From: Filimonas zeae
GTDB lineage: Bacteria > Bacteroidota > Bacteroidia > Chitinophagales > Chitinophagaceae
Assembly: GCF_014641615.1 (NCBI RefSeq)
Contig: NZ_BMIB01000004.1
Span: 744,001 to 808,000, forward strand
Length of the DNA: 64,000 bases
Direction of reading: 5' to 3'
Made by a program: the position numbers and the translations under genes. Below are positions 41,216 to 49,813 of this stretch, in pieces. The notes below the pieces were generated by a model. That model worked only from the letters and a program-made list of their open reading frames with translations, had not been told where the DNA came from and searched no databases. Position 1 is the stretch's first letter. Every line of letters begins with the position of its first letter.

Positions 41216-43441
41216 TTATAAATTGTTATTAATAATATCGTCAGTACGGTCTACTCCCCAGCTGATAAACACGCCTATCATAAAACTACGCTTAGCCGGT
41301 GGTAGAATGGGCTGCTTTACAGAGCCATCGTACGAATAGCGGTAACCCGACAGCTGCGTATTACCCAGCACGTTGCTTACGTTGGCTACCAGTACCATAT
41401 TGGTTTTGGCATTTAACTTTCCTGCGCTGGGTACATAGTTTACGCTAAAGCCCAGGTTTTTAAAGCTGGTGGTTTTACCCTGATCGGCAATATTGAATTT
41501 GGTACCGGTATTATTCAGCATCAGATTATAGTAAGGTCTGCCGGTAGCAAAGCTGTACGTAAGGTTAAAGCCGGTTTTAATAGGCATAATAAAACGCTTG
41601 GTAACAATAGAAAAGGTATGTGCTGCTGCAAAGCCGGGCTGCATCTCCCCTGGGAAATTCTGGTAATTGCGTTTGGTATCCAGATAAGAATAGCTAACCC
41701 AGTAATCGAAGAACTTTACCGTTTTTCTGTCGCGCCAGAATAGTTCAGCCCCCTGTGCATAACCATAGCCACTGGTATTATACTCAGGAAATGTTCTTAC
41801 CAGGCGGTTGTATTTTTTATAAAATGCCTCTAACCGTAACATTTGCAGGCGTGTGCTTTTGGTATAGTTGAGTATATAATGTGTGGCCTTGGTAAAACCC
41901 ATATCACCACCATACCTCAACTCCATATTCTCCGGCTTCTGGTAAAACATACCATACGCAAAAGACAACTGAGATTCTTTGCCAATTTTATAAGCCATAG
42001 CAGCACGCGGTGCCAGCGCCGTTTTGTTTATAACAGAGGCATGCTCCAAACGCGAACCCAGTGTAAACGCCAGATCATTGGTTACATAAAAATTGGCTTC
42101 CGCAAACAGCGCATTGTAGTTATCTGTAACGTTATACGTAGTATCTCTGAAACGCAGCGGATTTTCGCTGTACCAGTACTCTGAACCAAAACGGATAGTG
42201 TTAATGCCGGCAAGGCGCTTTTCAAAAACAGCTTTCAGTTGTGCAACAGTCTGGCGGTTGTATAATCTATAGGTTTTATTATTCATCCAGCTAACGGCGG
42301 GCATAAATTGTTTGGGCTGGTTATTGGCGTCCTGCACCTGCATCCATATATTATCGCGGTTGGTGCTGAATCCTGTACTCAACTGCATTTTCCAGCCATT
42401 ACCCAGGTTTTCGCGCCAGCTAAGGTTGTTATACCAGTTGTAGTTATTTAAGTCAAAAGCGTCTTTCAGGTAAGCACTGTCTATATCCGGCCTTCTCAGC
42501 CCCAGGCTGCTGTTGCTGAAAGTGGTGTAGTATTTAACAATACCTCCTTTGGTTTTAATACGGAAGTTACCCTCTGCATTATGAAACTGAGGCACTTTAA
42601 AATAATCAGGTGTTTGTTTTACCAGCTCAAAGTAAGCGGCTACGTTTACATAGTTATAGCTGATACCCCAGGACGATTTTTTATTCGCTGCTACCTGCTG
42701 CGTACCCAATGTGGCAAACAAGGGAGATAAAGCCACATCTATTTCGGAACGTTCAGGCATATCAATAGACTCCATGGTAAGTGCAGCCGACAAAGCCTGC
42801 CCGTATAAGGCAGAATAACCACCGGTAGCAAACACCATCCCTTTAAACAGGAAGGGAGAAAAACGTCCCCGTTGTGAAATATCCGGTACGCTGGAAAAAT
42901 AAGGGTTGTTTACCATGGTTCCGTCAATAAACTGTTTTGTCTCATATCCGGCACCACCACGCACAAACAGCCCTTCCTGGTCATTTACCTGCTGTGCACC
43001 GGGCAGTGTTTTAAAAGCAGCAGTAATATCGGCCCCTGCACCACCGGTGGTAGCAATATCCAGTGAATTCATTACCGCTCCCCTTTTGGCATCACCCGCC
43101 GCAAAAGAACCTGCCGTAACTACTACGGCCTTCAATTCATCAATCTGCTCTTTTATAGAAAGCTGTAACTCTAGTGTGCCGCTGGCTTCTAAAGCAAGCG
43201 TTTGTTCAAACATTTTATATCCTACCGCATTTACCTGTAGCTTTTGTTCTCCTTTTTCGGTTGTAGTAAAGTTGAATTTGCCGGTGGAATCTGCCACACC
43301 ACCATCGTAAGAGTTAAGAATGCTGATAGAAGCGCCGGGAACGGGTTTACCTCTGCCATCTTTTACCATACCTGTAATTTTTACCTGAGCCAGTAAGGCC
43401 AGCGGTAACAGGTATAAGGGGAGTAGAAGGGCTTTTTTCAT
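41216..43441 (-). CDS. TonB-dependent receptor
   Basis: The ATG at 43441 gives 741 residues with a clear signal peptide (KKALLLPLYLLPLALLAQ). An N-terminal carboxypeptidase-regulatory-like domain (KITGMVKDGRGKPVPGAS) is followed by a plug domain (LPGAQQVNDQEGLFVRGG) and a large outer-membrane beta-barrel. It is expected to import a large or scarce solute, energised by TonB. The substrate is unknown and no susD gene is adjacent; the partner is the small TPR-like protein downstream. A longer start 21 codons upstream would add no signal-peptide features. The inverted repeat GTAAAC-CA-GTTTAC (43467-43480) lies 26 bp upstream and may be an operator. Confidence 0.92.
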   Translation of the reverse strand: MKKALLLPLYLLPLALLAQVKITGMVKDGRGKPVPGASISILNSYDGGVADSTGKFNFTTTEKGEQKLQVNAVGYKMFEQTLALEASGTLELQLSIKEQIDELKAVVVTAGSFAAGDAKRGAVMNSLDIATTGGAGADITAAFKTLPGAQQVNDQEGLFVRGGAGYETKQFIDGTMVNNPYFSSVPDISQRGRFSPFLFKGMVFATGGYSALYGQALSAALTMESIDMPERSEIDVALSPLFATLGTQQVAANKKSSWGISYNYVNVAAYFELVKQTPDYFKVPQFHNAEGNFRIKTKGGIVKYYTTFSNSSLGLRRPDIDSAYLKDAFDLNNYNWYNNLSWRENLGNGWKMQLSTGFSTNRDNIWMQVQDANNQPKQFMPAVSWMNNKTYRLYNRQTVAQLKAVFEKRLAGINTIRFGSEYWYSENPLRFRDTTYNVTDNYNALFAEANFYVTNDLAFTLGSRLEHASVINKTALAPRAAMAYKIGKESQLSFAYGMFYQKPENMELRYGGDMGFTKATHYILNYTKSTRLQMLRLEAFYKKYNRLVRTFPEYNTSGYGYAQGAELFWRDRKTVKFFDYWVSYSYLDTKRNYQNFPGEMQPGFAAAHTFSIVTKRFIMPIKTGFNLTYSFATGRPYYNLMLNNTGTKFNIADQGKTTSFKNLGFSVNYVPSAGKLNAKTNMVLVANVSNVLGNTQLSGYRYSYDGSVKQPILPPAKRSFMIGVFISWGVDRTDDIINNNL

Positions 43442-43558
43442 GTCAGTTTTGTTTTGCAAGGCTAAAGTAAACCAGTTTACATTATAAACCAAACTAAAAA
43501 ACAAACCCGCCGACAGGTAAACACACTAACCGGTTCAAAAGCAATCAGATAATCCTAA

Positions 43559-43590
43559 AAAAGAAACGGCCCCGCTTATTGCGGGGCCGT
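43559..43590 (-). terminator. terminator of atp operon
   Basis: ACGGCCCCGC (43566-43575), 5-nt loop, GCGGGGCCGT (43581-43590). On the minus strand TTTCTTTTTT follows. It lies 31 nt after the atpA stop and so ends the operon after atpA. Confidence 0.92.
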
Positions 43591-43621
43591 CCTTTATACT
43601 CAAACTTCTTCTGAAATAGTA

Positions 43622-45199
43622 CTATTTGTACTGAGGAATCAGGCTTTTTGCCAGCGCTACTGTTTTTTCAACACCAGCATCAGACAGGTTACCTTTCTTA
43701 AACTCAGCCAATACATCAGCATGTTTGTTTTGCATTTCCAGCAGGAAGTGCTCTTCAAACGCTTTAACTTTTTTCACAGCCACTTCACGTAACAGACCCT
43801 GAGTACCCAGGTAAATAATAGCTACCTGCTTTTCTACAGAGAATGGAGAGAACTGCGCTTGCTTCAGGATTTCCACGTTACGGGCACCTTTGTCCAGTAC
43901 CAGTTTGGTAGCAGCATCCAGATCACCACCAAACTTAGAGAATGCTTCCATTTCACGGTATAAAGCCTGGTCCAGTTTCAGGGTACCAGATACCTTTTTC
44001 ATGGATTTGATCTGTGCACTACCACCTACGCGGCTTACAGAGATACCTACGTTGATAGCCGGACGGATACCTGCGTTAAACAGGTTTGATTCCAGGAATA
44101 TCTGACCGTCGGTAATAGAGATTACGTTGGTAGGTATGTATGCAGATACGTCACCAGCCTGTGTTTCAATAATTGGTAACGCAGTAAGGCTACCACCACC
44201 TTTTACCAGGTGTTTGATGGACTCAGGCAGATCGTTCATTTGCTTAGCGATAGCATCGTTGTTAATTACCTTCGCAGCGCGCTCTAATAAACGGGAGTGC
44301 AGATAGAATACGTCACCAGGATATGCTTCACGTCCCGGAGGTCTTTTCAGCAGCAGAGATACCTCACGGTAAGCTACAGCTTGCTTAGACAGATCATCAT
44401 AGATAATCAGGGCAGGACGACCGGTATCACGGAAGAACTCACCAATTGCCGCACCTGCGAAAGGAGCATAGAATTGCTGAGGAGCCGGATCACTTGCAGA
44501 AGCTGCAACGATGGTAGTATAAGCCATAGCACCGTTGTCCTGTAAAGTTTTCATTACACCGGCAACAGTAGAAGCTTTCTGGCCAATAGCTACATATATA
44601 CAATATACAGGCTTACCTGCATCATAAAACTCTTTCTGGTTGATGATAGTGTCAATACAGATGGCAGTTTTACCAGTTTGACGGTCACCAATCACCAGCT
44701 CACGCTGACCACGGCCAATAGGAATCATAGCATCGATAGCTTTGATACCGGTTTGCAGCGGTTCCTTTACCGGCTCACGATAAATTACACCTGGTGCTTT
44801 ACGCTCCAGAGGCATTTCGTATAAATCACCGGTAACAGGGCCTTTACCATCAATGGCTTCGCCCAGGGTATTTACAACACGACCAACCAGGCCATCACCT
44901 ACTTTAATAGATGCAATAGCACCGGTACGGCGTACTTTATCGCCTTCTTTAATTCCTTTGCTCTCACCCATCAATACCACACCCACGTTGTCTTCTTCCA
45001 GGTTCAATGCAATGGCTTTAACGCCGTTAGGAAACTCAACCAGTTCACCGGAACGTACGTTGCTCAGTCCATATACACGGGCAATACCATCACCCACCTG
45101 GAGTACGGTACCCACTTCTTCCAAATCAGCAGAGGCATTGAAATTGCTCAGTTGCTGCCTCAATATCGCTGATATTTCATCAGGTTTAATGTCAACCAT
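43622..45199 (-). CDS. atpA: F-type ATP synthase alpha subunit
   Basis: A 525-residue catalytic-core subunit. GDRQTGKTAICIDT is the P-loop, VGVVLMGE and LYCIYVAIGQKAS are also typical, and the PGDVFYLHSRLLERAAK block is diagnostic. It forms the alpha3-beta3 hexamer with AtpD. It follows atpH by 25 bp and is the last gene before a strong terminator. The gamma subunit gene atpG, usually next, is absent. Confidence 0.97.
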   Translation of the reverse strand: MVDIKPDEISAILRQQLSNFNASADLEEVGTVLQVGDGIARVYGLSNVRSGELVEFPNGVKAIALNLEEDNVGVVLMGESKGIKEGDKVRRTGAIASIKVGDGLVGRVVNTLGEAIDGKGPVTGDLYEMPLERKAPGVIYREPVKEPLQTGIKAIDAMIPIGRGQRELVIGDRQTGKTAICIDTIINQKEFYDAGKPVYCIYVAIGQKASTVAGVMKTLQDNGAMAYTTIVAASASDPAPQQFYAPFAGAAIGEFFRDTGRPALIIYDDLSKQAVAYREVSLLLKRPPGREAYPGDVFYLHSRLLERAAKVINNDAIAKQMNDLPESIKHLVKGGGSLTALPIIETQAGDVSAYIPTNVISITDGQIFLESNLFNAGIRPAINVGISVSRVGGSAQIKSMKKVSGTLKLDQALYREMEAFSKFGGDLDAATKLVLDKGARNVEILKQAQFSPFSVEKQVAIIYLGTQGLLREVAVKKVKAFEEHFLLEMQNKHADVLAEFKKGNLSDAGVEKTVALAKSLIPQYK

Positions 45200-45224
45200 A
45201 TTTTGAAGTTTGTAGTTTTAAAAG

Positions 45225-45788
45225 TTATTTGAGCCTGCTTTCAAACAGGTTCACGCTGAATTGCTTTTTGATATCGTTCAGATCACGCAGTACAGAAGCA
45301 TCCACCAAACGGTTATTAAATTCAAGTGTAAAACCACCAATCAGGCTTTCGTCAACAGCTGTTTCCAGGTCAACATTTTTCAGGCCCTGGTCTGCTTTCA
45401 CCCGGGCAGCAATCGCATTTTTCAGCTCTTCGCTCACAGGTACTGCAGTAGTCAGCTTTACTCTGCCAATGTTATTGATAGCGTTGTATTGATCAATAAA
45501 AGCAGCTGCAATCTCAGGCAGTTCGCTTTCGCGGCCTTTTGCTACCAGCAATCTGCTAAAAGCGGCGGTTAATTCGCTTACATTGGATTTGGTAACAGCG
45601 CTGATAATCGCGTCTTTCTTATCAGCTTTGATAATGGGACTGCGTAACAGGTTAACAAACTCCCTGCTGCTGTTGCATACGGCCTGCAGGTACTGCATGT
45701 CTTTATATACCACCTCAAGCTGACCTTTCTCAGTAGCAAGGTCAACAAGACTTTTTGCATATCTGCCCGCTAAACGTGGATTAGGCAT
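45225..45788 (-). CDS. atpH: F-type ATP synthase delta subunit
   Basis: A 187-residue protein of the delta/OSCP family, which ties F1 to the peripheral stalk. RLAGRYAKSLVDLA opens it and GFTLEFNNRLVDASVLRDL near the C-terminus is the usual end motif (GGxxIxIxxxxxDxSxxxxL). It lies between atpF (15-bp gap) and atpA (25-bp gap). Confidence 0.95.
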   Translation of the reverse strand: MPNPRLAGRYAKSLVDLATEKGQLEVVYKDMQYLQAVCNSSREFVNLLRSPIIKADKKDAIISAVTKSNVSELTAAFSRLLVAKGRESELPEIAAAFIDQYNAINNIGRVKLTTAVPVSEELKNAIAARVKADQGLKNVDLETAVDESLIGGFTLEFNNRLVDASVLRDLNDIKKQFSVNLFESRLK

Positions 45789-45803
45789 GTTGTTCTGTTG
45801 TGT

Positions 45804-46298
45804 TTAATTAAGTTTAACTCCTTCAGCCAGCTGCTTAATGTAATTCTCCTGCTCTGCTTTGTTAGCAAGTTCCTTACGTAAAATTTTCTCAGCCACTTCA
45901 ATAACCAGGGTACCTACCTGATTTTTAACGTCGGCCAGCGCAGCATGTTTCTGATGGCTGATAGCAGCCTGTGCATCTGCCAGAATACGATCGTACTCGG
46001 TTTTTGCTTTGTCTTTAGCTTCAGCAACCATTTTATCAGCGGTTTCCTTAGCTTCTTTTAATAAAGTAGCTCTTTCTTCACGCGCCTTATTTAATAAAGT
46101 TTCGTTCTCGTTTTTCAGCTGTGCCATCTCAGCTTTTACCTTTTCGGCAGAAGCAATTGCATTGGCAATATTATCTTCTCTGTCTTTCAGCGTCTTCAGA
46201 ATCGGCTTCCAGGCAAATGCTTTCAGAATAAGGAACACCAACACAAATGCGATGAATGTCCAGAATATAATACCAAAACCAGGTAGTAAGAGTTCCAT
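45804..46298 (-). CDS. atpF: F-type ATP synthase b subunit
   Basis: A 164-residue peripheral-stalk subunit with one N-terminal membrane helix (about 8-26) and a long Lys/Glu/Ala-rich coiled coil. Length and layout are standard. A 110-bp gap separates it from atpE and contains an 8-bp-stem hairpin. Confidence 0.96.
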   Translation of the reverse strand: MELLLPGFGIIFWTFIAFVLVFLILKAFAWKPILKTLKDREDNIANAIASAEKVKAEMAQLKNENETLLNKAREERATLLKEAKETADKMVAEAKDKAKTEYDRILADAQAAISHQKHAALADVKNQVGTLVIEVAEKILRKELANKAEQENYIKQLAEGVKLN

Positions 46299-46353
46299 AT
46301 AGTATCTGCTTAAATATTTTTTGCTTAATGCCCGCTGTGGGCGTGTAAATCAA

Positions 46354-46384
46354 CTGCATCCTCGGCCCTTTGCGTTGGATGCAG
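46354..46384 (-). other. intercistronic hairpin between atpE and atpF
   Basis: CTGCATCC (46354-46361) and GGATGCAG (46377-46384) form an 8-bp stem with a 15-nt loop, 25 nt after the atpE stop. There is no T tract, so it is more likely an RNA stability element than a terminator. Confidence 0.55.
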
Positions 46385-46408
46385 TAAATTCTTTTTCGTG
46401 GAAAGTGA

Positions 46409-46651
46409 CTATGATAAAACAGCCAGCAGACCAGCGATTACTGCGAACAGGGCAACACCCTCGATGAACGCAGCAGTCAGGATCATGCTCGCACGGATAT
46501 CACCGGCAGCTTCTGGTTGACGTGCAATTGATTCAACTGCACCTTTACCAATCTGACCAATGCCGATACCAGCACCGATTGCAGCGATACCAGCACCCAG
46601 TGCACCACCCAGTTGAGCAGTACCTTCCAGTAAAATGTTTGCTAAAGACAT
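46409..46651 (-). CDS. atpE: F-type ATP synthase c subunit
   Basis: An 80-residue hairpin membrane protein forming the rotor ring. GAGIAAIGAGIGIGQIG is the glycine-rich first helix, RQPEA the polar loop, and Glu in TAAFIEGVALF the ion-binding carboxylate. The residue after Glu is Gly, not Ser or Thr, which fits proton rather than sodium coupling. It is followed by the intercistronic hairpin at 46354-46384. Confidence 0.97.
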   Translation of the reverse strand: MSLANILLEGTAQLGGALGAGIAAIGAGIGIGQIGKGAVESIARQPEAAGDIRASMILTAAFIEGVALFAVIAGLLAVLS

Positions 46652-46692
46652 ACTATGTGATTTTGATATTAAGAAAATGTTTATAGACTAAA

Positions 46693-47865
46693 TTATGCGA
46701 AAACCTCACCGTGATCATGGTGTTTGCCATTATGATCATCATGACCATGACTGGATTCAAACGCCTGACCAATAAATACCGCTGTCAGGTTGGTAAAGAT
46801 GAAAGCCTGGATAAATGCTACCAGAATTTCTACCATGTAAATGAAAACCGTAAATGCCAGTGATACAGGTGAAAAGCCCCAGCCAGCCGCAGCAGCCATT
46901 TTACCAAAGATGAAAATGAGCGATACGAAACTCAGGATTACAATGTGACCTGCAGTCATGTTGGCAAACAACCTGATCATTAAAGCCGCTGGTTTAATAA
47001 ATATACCCAGTAATTCCACAGGAACCAGGATTAATTTAACCAGTAAGGGTACGCCTGGAGGCCAGAAAATGTGCGCCCAGAAGTGACCATCGGTGCTTAT
47101 TAAAATTACAATCAGGGAAATTACAGACAGTACCAGTGTAAATGCAATATTACCTGTTACGTTGGCTGAACCCGGAATAAGACCAATAATGTTATTGATA
47201 AGGATGAAGAAGAATACAGTTAACAGATAAGGCAGATACTTGCGGTATTTCTCACGCAGGTTAGGCTTAGCCACTTCATCAATTACAAAGTTGATAACCG
47301 GCTCAATAGCATTCTGAAAACCAGAGGGTACGCTTTGTGCGCCCTGTGCTTTATACTTTTTAGCAACGTTAAGCATGATAACTACCAGCAGAATAACCGC
47401 CAGAAACATCTGCACTACGTTTTTGGTAAGAGACAGATCGTATACAGTAACAGAGGTATCAACAGCACCCGTTTCTGTTACAGCAATAATTTTGTTCTTC
47501 TCAATTTTATACCCTTCGTAAGCAACAGTACCTTCTTCAAAACGTGCGGAAGAAAACACCTTTAAGCCACGCTGAGGAGCATATACTATAATAGGTAAAG
47601 GAATAGTGGCATGGGTATGACCAAAAGAAAAGAAATGAAATTCATGCGCGTCCAGAACGTGGTGGATAATGGTTTCGCCTGGGTTAAATTCTCCATGAGC
47701 ATCGCCATGGCCGCCATGGGCTTCAGGGGCATGCGCTTCTGTCTTCACAGTTAGAGAATCACCCTCATTTTGGTGGTGATCACGTCCGAAAGAAACATTA
47801 AAAAAAAACAACATAAAAGTGCTGAAAGTCACTCCCAGTAGGTATTTCATGCATCGGATGGTCAT
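46693..47865 (-). CDS. atpB: F-type ATP synthase a subunit with long periplasmic N-terminus
   Basis: The ATG at 47865 (390 residues) has a GAGG stretch 5 nt before it and lies about 14 nt after the predicted transcription start. ATG at 47850 is a good alternative. A signal-peptide-like segment (MKYLLGVTFSTFMLFFFNVSFG) is followed by a His-rich periplasmic region (DHHQNEG, HAPEAHGGHGDAHGEF), then five or six helices. The essential Arg is in ALMIRLFANMTAGHIV. This extended N-terminus is characteristic of Bacteroidota AtpB. A TTG at 47925 lies before the promoter and is rejected. Confidence 0.93.
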   Translation of the reverse strand: MTIRCMKYLLGVTFSTFMLFFFNVSFGRDHHQNEGDSLTVKTEAHAPEAHGGHGDAHGEFNPGETIIHHVLDAHEFHFFSFGHTHATIPLPIIVYAPQRGLKVFSSARFEEGTVAYEGYKIEKNKIIAVTETGAVDTSVTVYDLSLTKNVVQMFLAVILLVVIMLNVAKKYKAQGAQSVPSGFQNAIEPVINFVIDEVAKPNLREKYRKYLPYLLTVFFFILINNIIGLIPGSANVTGNIAFTLVLSVISLIVILISTDGHFWAHIFWPPGVPLLVKLILVPVELLGIFIKPAALMIRLFANMTAGHIVILSFVSLIFIFGKMAAAAGWGFSPVSLAFTVFIYMVEILVAFIQAFIFTNLTAVFIGQAFESSHGHDDHNGKHHDHGEVFA

Positions 47866-47885
47866 AATATCCTCAAATTTGGCGG

Positions 47886-47893
47886 CAAAGATA
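47886..47893 (-). promoter_or_regulatory. -7 box for atp operon
   Basis: TATCTTTG on the minus strand, exact TAnnTTTG, 20 bp before the ATG at 47865. Confidence 0.6.
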
Positions 47894-47962
47894 GGAGTTG
47901 CTGCACTAAAAATTGTAATCCGCAAGTCAAAATCGTAAAAAACTTAGTGTGTAGTTCCCACA

Positions 47963-49777
47963 CTAAGAAGGTTGTGCAGCATGCTGTTTTTCAAATTGCA
48001 TAGCGTGCAATTGCGCGTAGAATCCACCGGATTGCAATAATTCGTCATGTGTACCCATCTCCATAATTACACCTTTATCCAGCACAATTATTTTGTCAGC
48101 TTTCCGTATGGTAGACAGCCGGTGGGCAATAACTATAGAGGTACGGTCGGCAATAAGGGTGTCAATAGCCTTTTGAATCAGCATTTCACTCTCCGTATCT
48201 ATAGAAGAAGTAGCCTCGTCCAGTATCAGCACGGCAGGATTGTACAGCAACGCCCTGATAAAGGAGATCAGCTGCCGCTGCCCCAGGCTAAGGGTGGTAC
48301 CCCGTTCCATTACATTATAACTGTAACCACCTGGCAATTGCATAATAAACTCATGAACGCCAATCATTTTAGCAGCATTTATTACCTGCTCCTTGCTTAT
48401 TTCAGGGTTACGGAGGGTAATATTATCCAGTACCGATCCGGAAAACAGAAACACATCCTGTAATACCACGCCTATACTGCTGCGGAGGGTATCCAGCCGG
48501 TAATCTTCAATATTTACATCATCAAGACGGATTTCGCCCTCCTGAATCTGATATAGCCGGTTTAACAGGCTGATAATAGAGGTTTTACCACTACCCGTAT
48601 GCCCCACCAGGGCGATGGTTTCGCCGGGATTGGCGGTGAAATGAATATCCTTTAATATATAACTGCCGGGATTGTATCCGAAAGAAACATGGTTAAAGCT
48701 GATTTTGCCTTTTACCTGAGCAGGAGCAAAATCGCCCTCTTTCTTCATATAATCCTCGTTATCCAGTACTTTAAAAATGCGTTCAGCTGCCACCATCCCC
48801 ATTTGAATAACGTTGAATTTATCTGCCACCACACGCAGCGGGCGGAAAATCTGGTTCAGATACAGAATAAAAGACACCAGCAGGCCCGCTTCCAGGTGTT
48901 TGCCGGCCACCCACCATACCAGAATACCGGTACTTACTGCCAGCACCACTTCCACAATAGGGAAAAAGATGGAGTAGGCAAAAATGGCCTTGATATTCGC
49001 ATTCCGGTGGTCTTTGTTAATCTTATTAAACTTGGTCAGCTCCCGGTCTTCTGCCGAAAAAGCCTGCACAATAGACATTCCGGTAATATGCTCCTGCACA
49101 AATGCGTTTAATGCGGCAACAGCATTACGAACCTGAATAAAGCTTTTGTTTACGCTTTCCTTAAAATAGTAAGTAGCTACCAGCATTAACGGAAACGGAA
49201 TAAGGCTGATCAGCGTCAGCTTCCAGTCTATCCAGAACATGGTAACCAGTGTTATCACTATCGTAAGCAGGTCTGCCACAATAGGCACCAGTCCGTCAGA
49301 AAAAATATCGTTGATGCTTTCAATGTCATTGATAGTACGGGTGGTAAGTGTGCCTATTGGTGTGGTATCAAATTGTTTCAGGTTTAAGCCCAGTATCTTT
49401 TTAAAAACACCCGTGCGCATGTCTTTTACCACACTCTGTCCCAGCCAGGAAGTAAGAAAGCTGAAACCAAAACGCACAGCCGTTTCAATAAACAGAAAAA
49501 CAACCTGGAAAATAGTAACGGTAATAATAAAACGGTAGGCATCGCTCAGGTTATCGCTTCCCAGTAACCACTCCAGCGCGCGGGGTACAGCAGCATGTTT
49601 GCCGGTGGCTTTATCAATGGTTAACTGTATCAGGTAAGGCCTTACAGGTGTAAACAGCGCCAGCAGCGCAGCAAACAGCAAACTGGCGTAAAACCGCCCA
49701 CGGTAGGGTTTTACAAATTCAAATACCCGTTTTAACAGGGAAAAATCGAAAATCTTCTTTTTAATGCCCGCGCTCAT
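47963..49777 (-). CDS. ABC-type exporter, fused permease and ATPase (MsbA-like)
   Basis: The ATG at 49777 gives 604 residues. A six-helix ABC transmembrane domain (about 1-330) is followed by the ATPase with Walker A GHTGSGKT, Q-loop VLQDVFLFSG, signature LSLGQRQ, Walker B VLILDEATSSID and H-loop AHRLS. This is a half-transporter that works as a dimer; related proteins export lipids or drugs. The substrate is unknown. A 17-codon extension to 49828 lies outside the promoter and is not supported. Confidence 0.93.
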   Translation of the reverse strand: MSAGIKKKIFDFSLLKRVFEFVKPYRGRFYASLLFAALLALFTPVRPYLIQLTIDKATGKHAAVPRALEWLLGSDNLSDAYRFIITVTIFQVVFLFIETAVRFGFSFLTSWLGQSVVKDMRTGVFKKILGLNLKQFDTTPIGTLTTRTINDIESINDIFSDGLVPIVADLLTIVITLVTMFWIDWKLTLISLIPFPLMLVATYYFKESVNKSFIQVRNAVAALNAFVQEHITGMSIVQAFSAEDRELTKFNKINKDHRNANIKAIFAYSIFFPIVEVVLAVSTGILVWWVAGKHLEAGLLVSFILYLNQIFRPLRVVADKFNVIQMGMVAAERIFKVLDNEDYMKKEGDFAPAQVKGKISFNHVSFGYNPGSYILKDIHFTANPGETIALVGHTGSGKTSIISLLNRLYQIQEGEIRLDDVNIEDYRLDTLRSSIGVVLQDVFLFSGSVLDNITLRNPEISKEQVINAAKMIGVHEFIMQLPGGYSYNVMERGTTLSLGQRQLISFIRALLYNPAVLILDEATSSIDTESEMLIQKAIDTLIADRTSIVIAHRLSTIRKADKIIVLDKGVIMEMGTHDELLQSGGFYAQLHAMQFEKQHAAQPS

Positions 49778-49787
49778 GATTATAAAC

Positions 49788-49795
49788 CAAAGGTA
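49788..49795 (-). promoter_or_regulatory. -7 box for ABC exporter
   Basis: TACCTTTG on the minus strand, exact TAnnTTTG, 10 bp before the ATG. It lies in a 36-bp divergent gap shared with rel/spoT, so the mRNA leader would be very short. Confidence 0.5.
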
Positions 49796-49813
49796 AGTAA
49801 ATTCGTAGTCTGT

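Noticed and set aside
47866..47925. TTG start of atpB at 47925.
   Set aside because: It lies upstream of the -7 box at 47886-47893 and would add a segment not seen in the family.
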